Source of the DNA: Pseudomonas aylmerensis
GTDB taxonomy: Bacteria; Pseudomonadota; Gammaproteobacteria; Pseudomonadales; Pseudomonadaceae
Assembly: GCF_001702265.1 (NCBI RefSeq)
Contig: NZ_MAUE01000002.1
Coordinates: 1-64,000, forward strand
Length of the DNA: 64,000 nucleotides
Reading direction: 5' to 3'
Shown here: positions 51,201-59,802 of the stretch, in pieces
How positions within the stretch are numbered: position 1 is the first letter of the stretch
Layout of the letters: each line of letters starts with the position of its first letter
The notes under the pieces: generated by a model
Told to the model about the DNA's origin: nothing
The model's input: only the letters and a program-made list of their open reading frames with translations
Databases searched by the model: none
Translations under genes and position numbers: made by a program

Positions 51201-54200
51201 GTACCGCTACGCCGCGGACTTCACTGACCAATATTCCATTGGCGGCACTCGGTACGACGCCAACAACCTCGGCGGCCTGGAAGCGTCGCTGGCGACGTTT
51301 ATCGGCGCGATGCAGATGGAGAAGCTCCCCCTGCGCAAGACCACCGAACTGGCACCGGTGGACCAGAGCTACGCGGCCGTGATCCAGGCCGGTGGCGCTG
51401 TGACTGTGCAGGCCCAGGCCGGTATCGACAACACAGTCGTGCGCGGCGGCTACACCTACGTCGGCAGCGGCGCCAACAGCCATGCGCCGGGCTACTCGAC
51501 CGAGGTCAGCCTCAACCCGCAGCTGCCGCCGGACGTCGCCCAGCAACAAGTCAACCCGTTGGGCCTGCCAGGCTTCGACCTGCCCACCGGGCAGAACGGC
51601 TTGTTCCACCTCAATGACGGCAATGGCGTGAACGGTGTGCCCACCAGCCAGTTCGCGGCCAACCCGCACAAATACCTGATCGAAACCAACCCGCTGCTTA
51701 CCGACATGCGCCAGTTCATGAGCTCGGACTACATGCTCAGCAAGCTCGGTTACGACCCCGACACCGCGCAACGGCGCCTCGGCGACGGCTTCTACGAACA
51801 GCGCCTGATCCAGCAGGCCGTGCTTGCGCGCACCGGCCAGCGTTTCATCGACGGCCTGACCAGCGATGCCGACCTGTTCAAGCACCTGATGGACAACGCC
51901 ATCAGCAGCAAGGACGCTCTCAGCCTGTCGGTGGGCGTCAGCCTCACCGCCGAACAGGTGGCGGCCCTGACCCACGACATCGTGTGGCTGGAAAACGCTA
52001 CCGTCGCCGGGCAACAAGTGCTGGTCCCGGTGCTGTACCTGGCCCAGGCCAGCAACCGCCTGGCGCCCAATGGTGCATTGATTACCGGTAGCGACGTCAG
52101 CTTGATCAGCGGCAGCCACCTCAATAACGCCGGCACCTTGCGCGCCAACGGCAGCCTGCTGGCCAATGTCGGCAGCAACCTCACCAACAGCGGCTTGATG
52201 GAAGCTGGTGGGCGTCTCGACCTGCTCAGCGGCAACAACCTGACCAACCGCGCGGGCGGTGTCATTGCCGGGCGCGACGTCAACCTCGCCGCCGGCGCCG
52301 ACCTGCTCAACGAGCGCACGGTGACCACCCACGAAAGCGCCAGTGCCTATCGCACCGAGCGCAGCGATTTCGTCGACAGCGCCGCGCGCATCGAGTCAGC
52401 CAACGCGCTGACCTTGCAGGCCGGGGCCAACCTCAACAACGTCGGTGGTGTGCTCAAGAGCGGCGCGGACACCACCGCGCAAGCCGTGGGCGACGTCAAC
52501 ATCAGCGCCTCGCAAACCCTCGACAGCGGCGCCATCGGCACGCGCTCCAACTACAAGACCATCGCGCAGCAAGGCTCCGTGGTGGAAGCCGGTCGCGACC
52601 TGCACGTGGCCGCCGGGCGCGACATCAGCATCGTGGCCAGCCAGGTGCAAGCCACGCGCGATATCAACCTGGTTGCCACCCGCGATTTCAACGCGGGAGC
52701 AGCGGCCAATGAGCAGCACTCGACGTTCAACTCGAAAAAGGTCAAGCGCATCGAGGACCACGTCCAGCAAGTCTCCAGCGTGATCAAGGCCGGTGGCGAC
52801 GCCAGCCTGAGCGCCGGGCAGGACCTGCAACTGGTGGCGAGCCAGGTCAATGCCGGCAGCGAGGCCTACCTGGTGTCGGGTAAAAACCTCAGCCTTAAAA
52901 CCGCTGAAGACCAGGACTACAGCTTCTACAGCAAGACCAAGAAAACCTCCCAGGGCAAGAAATTCCGCCTCGACGAAACCGACGCCGTGAACAATGTCGG
53001 CAGCCTCGTCAGCGCTGGCACTCACAGCACGGTCGTGGCCGGCGAAAACCTGCTATTGGCCGGCAGTGCCGTCACCGCCGAAAAAGGCGCGGCGCACTTG
53101 GTTGCCGGGCAGGACGTGAGCATCCTCGCGGTGAGCAATTCGGACAGCGCCCGCCACGAACGCAAAGAGAGCAAAAGCAGCTGGGGCGGGCTCAAGGCGA
53201 GCAAGGTCGAGGACAAGGTCGACGAAAAACGCACCACCGCCATGGGCAGCATGGTCTCCGGCGAAACCGTCACCGTCGCGGCCAAGCGCGATGCCGTGGT
53301 GACCGGCTCCGCGCTGGTCAGCACCGGCGACCTCGCCGTGCAGGCCGGCCGCGACCTGACCATCGATGCGGCGCAGAACACCTTCGCCCGCACCGACATG
53401 CACAAGGAAAAAAACCGCGACCTCACCGGTGTGTTGACCGGCAACACGCTGGGCCTGGATGACATCACCGGCAACCAGAAACTGTACATCAACAGCTCGA
53501 AGCACAACGGCACCGCCAATGAAATGACCCTGACCGGCAGCACGATTGGCTCAAGTGCAGGCAATGTGTCGCTGACTGCAGGGCGTGAGCTGGCGGTGAT
53601 TGCCAGTGATCTGGTGAGTACCAAAAACATGGCGCTCACCGGTGCGAACGTCAGCATTACGGCCGGCATGGAAACTGCCAGCCAGACCAGCAAGGACAGT
53701 TCCAAGAGCCTGGCGGTAGGCCGTGTGATCGCGGGCACCGTGGTCGATACCACTAAAAGTATCCGTGATGCCGCCGAGGCAGCGCGCAGCTCCGACGACC
53801 CGCGTCTGAAGGCCGTGAAAATCGCCCAGGCGGCGCTGTCGGTCTACAACCTCAATAACCAGGCGGGCGAGCTCAATAAGCAAAGCACCGGTTTCAAGGA
53901 CAAGACCGGCGGCTCCGCCGGTAACGGCTCGCTGATCAAGATTGGGACTGAACTGGCCAACACGCGGACCAAAAGCAGCAGTGAATACACAGCCCAAACC
54001 GCCCATCAGAGCAGTCTCAATGCGGGTGAAAACCTGCTGATTGTCGCGGCGGGCGACGCGCCGCAGACCTTGGGCGACCTGCTGATCACCGGCAGTTCAT
54101 TGAAAGCGGGCAACACTCTGTTGTCGGCGAAAAACAACATCCTGCTGCAAAGCGCGCAGAACACCACTGAGCGTAAAAACGATGGCTCGCGCAACCGGAC

Positions 54201-56487
54201 TGCCATCGGCGCCAGCTTCAACATTGGCGAGCAAAACGGCTTCACTCTCGACCTGGGCGCACAAACCGCCAAGAACCTCGGGTCGGGTGGCTCGGTGACG
54301 CAAGTCAATACCACCCTGGACACCGGTTCACTGGTGCTGCGCAGCGGCCAGGACACGACCTTGGCGGGAGCGCAGGTACGGGCTGATCGCATTGATGCCG
54401 ACATCGGCGGCAACCTCAACATCCTGTCGCGACAGGACACCGAGACCTCCAAGAGCAAGCAGGACAGCGCAGGCTTCGGAGCGAGCATCTGTATCCCGCC
54501 GTTCTGCTACGGCTCCACCGTGGCGGCGTCGGCGAACCTGGCGGCGTCGAAGATGAACAGCGATTACCAGGCGGTGACCGACCAGAGCGGGTTCTTTGCC
54601 GGCAAGGGCGGCTACACCATCGACGTGGCCAAGAACACCACCCTGCAAGGCGCGGTGATTGCCAGCGAAGCCACGGCTGACAGGAATTTACTGCTCACCG
54701 ATCGTCTGCTGGTCAGCGACATCAAGAACAAGAGCGAGATCGAAAGCAAATCGGCGGGCATGAGTGTGTCCGGTTCCTACGGTGGCGGTGTCGGTACGCT
54801 CACACCCGGGGCCCTGTATGGCATGGCGCTGAATGATTCGGACCACAGCCACACCCGCAGTGCCGTGAGTGAAGGCACGATCGTGGTGCGCAACCCCGAA
54901 GGCGCGGGCGACCTGATCGGCCTGAACCGCGACACGGCGAATGCCAACCAGCACCTCGACAAGCCTGACCAGAAGGCCATGCAAGAACGCATGGACCTGA
55001 TCAAAAGCTCGATGGAGTTGACCAAGGGGATCGGCGATGCCATCGCCGCCGCCAGGATCAATGCCGCCAATGACCCCAACAGCGACATCAATAAAGCCAC
55101 ACGGCAGAAGCTGATTGAGGACGGTATCGCTAACCCGACACCGGCGCAGATCAACCAGCAAGCCCAGAAGGATTATGGTGTCGGCAGCAGCTTCCAGAAG
55201 GCCAGCCAGGCCGTGACGGCCGTGGTGCAGGCGGTCATGGGTGGCAGTGTTGGCGGTGCGTTGGCGGGTGCGGCGGCACCGTACCTGGCCCATGAAATCA
55301 AGCAGCAGACTGAAGGCGACCCCTACGCCAACCTGATGGCTCACGCAGTGCTGGGTGCGGTGGTGGCGCAAGCCCAGGGTAACTCGGCGTTGTCAGGGGC
55401 AGCCGGTGCTGCAACCGGCGAATTTATTGCCCGCCAGCTGTATCCGGGCACCGCGACCGCTGACTTGACCCAGGCGCAAAAGGCAACGGTTTCCGCGCTG
55501 TCGAGCTTGGCTGCGGGCGTGGGCGGAGGGCTCGCGGGCGGTGACATGTTCGGCGCTGTCGCCGGCGCTCAAGCAGGACGTAATGCGGTGGAAAATAACT
55601 GGCTGAGCGAGACAGAAGCCCGTGCGCTTGATAAAGAACTGACAGCCTGTAAAAACGTCAGGGGTGGAGACTGCGCGCCGGTGATAAAGAAATACATTGA
55701 TATCAGTAATGAAAACAGTAAAAGAATGGCGGGTCGCTGTACGGGCGGGGGATGGACGTGTGTCACGCGCGAAGAGGAAATCCAGGCAAGTACCAATGCT
55801 GCCAGAGATGCCGATCCCTCACAGTTTCGCACGAGTGAAAAGTTGAAGAACCCCGAGGCCATTGCGCTGGTTAATTATCTGAATGGCGCGGACCTCAAGT
55901 TTCTGAAGGAAAACATTACCGACTCAGACCGCGTGATGTCGGTTGTCATCGATCCGTTAACGTGGCCTGCCATTTTGATGGGCGGTAAATCCATTCTCAC
56001 CAATGCAGTGACCAAAGGGCGAGAACAGTTAGTCTCCGTGGGCGTTTCCGCCGGTGTTGGCGCCGGTATCCAATACGCGGCGGATGGCAAGGTGACACTG
56101 GCGGACGTGATTGGCTCTGGGATAGTCGGGGCCATCACCCCCGGTAAAGGGTACAGCCCTACGGTCACGTGGAATGCAACAGGTAGTTATTATCAGGCTG
56201 AAATGAAGGGCGATGATCCGTTCATGGCGGCCTTGGTAGGTAAAGCGGGCGCAACCGTAGGGTTCGGCATTGGTAACATGGTCAAATTACCCTTGGAGAA
56301 GGGCCTTAACCCTTTGTCCAAGCAGTACGAGTGGGTACCGGCCGGAATATGGACTATTACAAAGCCCGCCCCGCCAAGCTCCATTCCTTCCATCGCGGGT
56401 AATTTGGGTGACTCCACGGCCTCCGGGCTTTTCAACAAAAGCGTTGAGTACTATATGAAGAAAAGAGACCTCAATGAGAAGAAATGA
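48268..56487 (+). CDS. cdiA: CdiA-like contact-dependent inhibition toxin / filamentous haemagglutinin
   Basis: A 2739-residue TpsA exoprotein. It has a signal peptide (about 1-34), a TPS secretion domain (about 35-300; '[20 protein letters not shown]'), long FHA-type beta-helix repeats rich in N, G and S, a CdiA middle region with '[13 protein letters not shown]' (about 1152) and '[15 protein letters not shown]', a second FHA block, and a PT-VENN domain ending in VENN (2441-2444). The 295-residue C-terminal region after VENN would be the delivered toxin module. It has hydrophobic glycine-rich stretches and no nuclease motif that I recognise. Base composition drops after VENN. A small membrane protein follows with a 14-nt overlap. 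Confidence 0.93.
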   Translation: [2739 protein letters not shown]

Positions 56488-56692
56488 ACCCTGGTGGGTC
56501 GCCATTTATCTGCCGTGTGCCTTTGCGTTGGCGCTGCTGTTCATGAGTGTGTTCTTCCAGGTGGCGGGGTACTGGTTGAGTGGTGGCGAGGATGTCATCG
56601 GACTGGTGAAGGAAAACAGCCTGCTGTACCTGAAAGTGGCCGGGGTTGGATTCATCGCGGGGTGGGTGCTTTGGTTCTTTAATGTGCGCTGA
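56474..56692 (+). CDS. cdiI: Small two-helix membrane protein, probable CdiI immunity protein
   Basis: A 72-residue protein with two predicted membrane helices (about 8-32 and 48-68, 'WVAIYLPCAFALALLFMSVF' and 'VAGVGFIAGWVLWFF'). It starts inside the last 14 nt of cdiA in another frame, the position where CdiI is always found. A membrane immunity protein would fit a toxin acting at the inner membrane. No known CdiI family was recognised, so the call rests on position, size and topology. Confidence 0.7.
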   Translation: MRRNEPWWVAIYLPCAFALALLFMSVFFQVAGYWLSGGEDVIGLVKENSLLYLKVAGVGFIAGWVLWFFNVR

Positions 56693-56785
56693 TTATCCAC
56701 GGGCAGCGGAGCGTATCAGGCGGACACTGCGTTAAACTCCGGCCCGTTGTTCGGCTAGGCGCCTTTACCTTTTCAAGGACGATGA

Positions 56786-57574
56786 ATGAAACCCGTAAAA
56801 CTTTCCCTGCAGGCCTTCCTGATGTCCTGCCTGGTGGCCGGCTGGGGCCTGGTGTATGTCGACCGCATCCAGTGGGGCATCCGCGTCGCGGCGCTGATGT
56901 ATATCGGCATCGTGCTGCTGGGCCTGTGCGGGCTGATCTCGACGCCGCTCGGTTTGTATGTCCTGTTGGGCTTCATCATCAGCGTCAAGCTTGCCTCGGC
57001 GGTCACCGCCGCGGTGCTGGCGCGCCGCTACACCGGCCCGCTGAATGTGCCGCGCAAACGTGTCCACGTGCTCTATGTGGGCGTGCTGGTGGTGGTCACG
57101 CTGGTCTTGCTCTCGGTGCTGCGTGCACCGCTGCTGGGCTTCAACACCTACTTCGTACCGACAGCCTCGATGGCGCCCACCGTGTCGATCGGCGACTACA
57201 TCGTGTCCGACCTGCGTGCGGGGCCACCCAAGGTCGGTGACATCGTGGTGTACCGCTGGAATGGCACCGAAGCGATCAAGCGCGTGGCGGGCGTCGCCGG
57301 GGACACCTTAGAAATCGTCAACGGCGAGCTGATCCACAATGGCGAAAACCTCGGGCTGTTCCATGCCCAGGCCGACCGTGTGAAAGGCCCGGAATCGCTG
57401 ACGCTCGCGCCGATAAAGGTTGCGCCGGGGCACGTCTACCTGCTGGGCGATAACCGCCACAACAGCAATGACAGCCGCTTCATGGGCCAGGTCGCGGTTG
57501 AAGACGTGGTGGGCAAGGTGACCGGCATCTGGTCCTCCAAAGACCGGACGCGGATCGGCACGACATTCCCTTGA
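56786..57574 (+). CDS. Signal peptidase I (S26)-like membrane protease
   Basis: A 262-residue protein with about four N-terminal membrane segments followed by an S26 catalytic domain: S128 in 'TASMAPTV', lysine K165 in 'AIKRVAG', and 'GDNRHNSNDSR' (221-231), the box E motif. This serine-lysine dyad is complete, so it is probably active. The extra membrane helices differ from the two-helix LepB housekeeping enzyme. It is followed by an RDD protein gene, with other lipoprotein and RDD genes after it. The substrates may be specific, but this is not shown. Confidence 0.88.
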   Translation: MKPVKLSLQAFLMSCLVAGWGLVYVDRIQWGIRVAALMYIGIVLLGLCGLISTPLGLYVLLGFIISVKLASAVTAAVLARRYTGPLNVPRKRVHVLYVGVLVVVTLVLLSVLRAPLLGFNTYFVPTASMAPTVSIGDYIVSDLRAGPPKVGDIVVYRWNGTEAIKRVAGVAGDTLEIVNGELIHNGENLGLFHAQADRVKGPESLTLAPIKVAPGHVYLLGDNRHNSNDSRFMGQVAVEDVVGKVTGIWSSKDRTRIGTTFP

Positions 57575-57602
57575 TACCTTCTTGAAGCTGGAGCAACACC
57601 CT

Positions 57603-58082
57603 ATGAATGTCCCGAACACCACCGGACGGGCGACCATCCTGGCCAGCATCGGCCGCCGCCTGGCCGCTCGTATCATTGATTGCGCCATCGCAGTGCTGAT
57701 CTTTTTCATCGTCAAATCCGGCGCCGACGCGGTGTCTGCCTATGTGCCTGCGATGACGTCCCAGCGTGGCATTCTCTCGGGCTTTTTTGCCGGCTTCGCC
57801 TACGTCCTGTTGGCCGATGCATTGCCCAATGGCCAGAGTCTCGGCAAGCGCCTGTTGAGCATTGCCACCGTCGACCGCAAGACCCGCAAGGGCTGTACCC
57901 TTTCGCAGTCGCTCACCCGCAATGCCGGGGTGCTGGTGGTGATCGATTGGGTGTGGATCTTCATGGAGTCACGCACGCGCCTGGGGGATATGTTCGCCAA
58001 GACCATCGTGGTCCAGACCGGCAACCTGACCACGGTGCGCAGCCTGGCGGACATTTATGACAACGGCACTTCCCGTGGCTGA
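57603..58082 (+). CDS. RDD-family membrane protein 1
   Basis: A 159-residue protein with three or four membrane helices and RDD-type features: 'RLAARIIDCAIAVLIFFIV' with R/D residues in the first helix and 'LPNGQSLGKRLLSIATVDR', the conserved GqSlGKrl segment. The RDD role is unclear in general. A start at ATG 57603 is preferred over 57582. It is close behind the signal-peptidase gene and looks homologous to the RDD gene at 58712-59146. Confidence 0.85.
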   Translation: MNVPNTTGRATILASIGRRLAARIIDCAIAVLIFFIVKSGADAVSAYVPAMTSQRGILSGFFAGFAYVLLADALPNGQSLGKRLLSIATVDRKTRKGCTLSQSLTRNAGVLVVIDWVWIFMESRTRLGDMFAKTIVVQTGNLTTVRSLADIYDNGTSRG

Positions 58083-58111
58083 TGGCTATTTAACGGACAA
58101 GGACACGTCAG

Positions 58112-58708
58112 ATGATTTACCGAGCTTTTATCCTCCTGTGCCTGGCAGCCCTCGCCGGATGCCAGGGCCTTCCCTATCGCGGCGCCGAAGATCAGGCGCG
58201 GATCACGGCTGACCTGAAGCTTGCGGCGACGCCCGCCGAGTTCACCAGGTTGCGTTGGGCGTACACGAACTATGGCGTGATGAAGGGCGAGCAGACCGAG
58301 GATGCAATCGCCGTGGTGCAGCCGGGCCTGATCACGTTGGTGGGCTATGCGGGTGGGCACTATGTGCGTCAGGCCAGCTTTCGCGTGGCCACGGTGGACT
58401 GTGCGTACATTTTCGATGGCGAGACCAGTGATCGGCCGATCTGGCTGCTGCAGCAAGACCGTATCGTGTTCCTCACCGTCAGCGACTTCCGTGGCAATGG
58501 CGACGTGCTCAAGCGCACGCAATTGGTCAAGGCATTGGCCGCCAGCGGCTTCACGCTGCACACCGATGCCCAGGGCCCGGCCTACCGCCCCACCGGCAAG
58601 TCGGAACGCCTGTTGGTGCTCAACCCCATCGTCGGCAAGCACATGGAAGACATCGCCGAGAACCAGGCGCACAACGTGTGCCGCCCTCAACCCCTTAAGG
58701 ATAAATGA
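58112..58708 (+). CDS. Lipoprotein of unknown function
   Basis: A 198-residue protein with a lipoprotein signal ending in 'LAALAGC' (C17). The mature part includes 'ITADLKLAATPAEFTRLRWAY' and 'DFRGNGDVLKRTQLVKALA', without a recognised family. It lies between the two RDD genes, 29 nt after the first and 3 nt before the second, so it is probably part of the same operon. Confidence 0.7.
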   Translation: MIYRAFILLCLAALAGCQGLPYRGAEDQARITADLKLAATPAEFTRLRWAYTNYGVMKGEQTEDAIAVVQPGLITLVGYAGGHYVRQASFRVATVDCAYIFDGETSDRPIWLLQQDRIVFLTVSDFRGNGDVLKRTQLVKALAASGFTLHTDAQGPAYRPTGKSERLLVLNPIVGKHMEDIAENQAHNVCRPQPLKDK

Positions 58709-58711
58709 CTG

Positions 58712-59146
58712 ATGAGCGACTCAGCGTTGGTGGCCGGCAGCGATAACCTGGCCAGCCCGGTCAAGCGGCTGCTGGGCTACCTCATCGATATGGGCGTGGC
58801 GTTTGGCTTGCTGTTGTTGAAGACGCCGCTCGGCTATGCCGCCCTGTATGCCCACACGGCGACGAGCCTGATGTTTTTCCAATACGCCAGCTCCGCGCTG
58901 ACCTTATTGGCGATTGGGTACCTTCTCTTTTGCGATGCATTGCCCCAGGGCCAGAGCCTGGGCAAGCGCGTGTGCCGCACGGCGGTCGTGGGTTATCCGT
59001 ACCCCACGAACTGCACCGTGGTGCAGTCGTTCCTGCGCAACCTGCCGAAGCTGTTGCTCAGTGTGCTGGACGGTATGTTTGTATTGATGGGACTGCGTCG
59101 GCGCCTGGGCGACATGTTGGCCAAGACAGTGGTAATCAATACCTGA
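58712..59146 (+). CDS. RDD-family membrane protein 2
   Basis: A 144-residue membrane protein with three or four helices and the RDD signature 'PVKRLLGYLIDMGVAFGLLL' plus 'LPQGQSLGKRVCRTAVVG'. It shares the GQSLGKR segment and the C-terminal 'RLGDMLAKTVV' with the RDD protein at 57603-58082 (RLGDMFAKTIV), suggesting an old tandem duplication with a lipoprotein gene between. A Shine-Dalgarno (aaggat) overlaps the end of the lipoprotein gene. Confidence 0.85.
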   Translation: MSDSALVAGSDNLASPVKRLLGYLIDMGVAFGLLLLKTPLGYAALYAHTATSLMFFQYASSALTLLAIGYLLFCDALPQGQSLGKRVCRTAVVGYPYPTNCTVVQSFLRNLPKLLLSVLDGMFVLMGLRRRLGDMLAKTVVINT

Positions 59147-59161
59147 CGCGGGCATTCAAGG

Positions 59162-59181
59162 TGGGAGCGCGGCAGCTCCCA
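59162..59181. terminator. Hairpin between convergent genes
   Basis: A 7-bp perfect stem (59162-59168 with 59175-59181) with a 6-nt loop lies in the 52-nt gap between the convergent RDD and lipoprotein genes and may serve both. Confidence 0.55.
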
Positions 59182-59198
59182 TCCTGATCCCAGGCGTG

Positions 59199-59786
59199 TT
59201 ACAGCAACTTGCGCTGCACCGCCTCGTCGAGCGTGCTGCGCGTCAATGCGTCGACCACTTCGCGTGTATCGCTCTGGAACGGCAGGCCCACGATCAGCAC
59301 CAGATGCACCCAGGTGCGCACCGATTCACTCTTCTTGACCCGGCCCAGTTCCTTGCCATCCTTGTCCTTGAACACCGTTTCAAGGGTGAAGATGTTCTTC
59401 GCGGTGGTCGGGATGACACAGAACGTGAAGCCGGTAATGAACGCCGACACCGGGCTGTATTCTTCATTGTTGTGCAGCGTGGCATCCACATAGATGTCCG
59501 AGTCGACCTTGTCGGTGCTCACCCGCGCGAAGCGGTTGGACTGGCGAAACGTATCCGCCACAGTCTTTTCCCACAGCGCCGCCGGTGCACCCGCCGCCGC
59601 ATTGCCCGGGCCGCCGTTGACGTGGTTCTGCGCGGTGGTGCGCACGTACACCGTAGGTTTTTGCTCCGGCGCATTGGCGGTCGGCGGCCAGGTCTGCACG
59701 GCTGGCAGTTCGTGTTGCGAGTACGACACGCAGCCCGTCAACAGGACGGCGGCGAGTACCAGGCAGTGTTTGATCAATCCTTTCAT
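59199..59786 (-). CDS. Lipoprotein of unknown function
   Basis: A 195-residue protein with a lipoprotein signal ('VLLTGC', C19). The mature part resembles envelope lipoproteins of the 'variable lipoprotein' sort: 'WEKTVADTFRQSNRFARVST', 'DSDIYVDATLHNNEEY', 'LETVFKDKDGKELGRVKKSE'. No enzymatic motif was recognised. It is 16 nt downstream of a second lipoprotein gene on the same strand with similar overall layout. Confidence 0.7.
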   Translation of the reverse strand: MKGLIKHCLVLAAVLLTGCVSYSQHELPAVQTWPPTANAPEQKPTVYVRTTAQNHVNGGPGNAAAGAPAALWEKTVADTFRQSNRFARVSTDKVDSDIYVDATLHNNEEYSPVSAFITGFTFCVIPTTAKNIFTLETVFKDKDGKELGRVKKSESVRTWVHLVLIVGLPFQSDTREVVDALTRSTLDEAVQRKLL

Positions 59787-59802
59787 GCAGTGCTCCTTGA
59801 AG

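Noticed and set aside
49573..52332. A 919-codon minus-strand open frame opposite cdiA
   Set aside because: It is opposite the repetitive FHA region and mirrors those repeats. It has no signal or domain features.
53000..56000. A possible frameshift or internal gene break in the long cdiA frame
   Set aside because: The frame is open for all 2739 codons and the TPS, FHA and VENN parts occur in the expected order.
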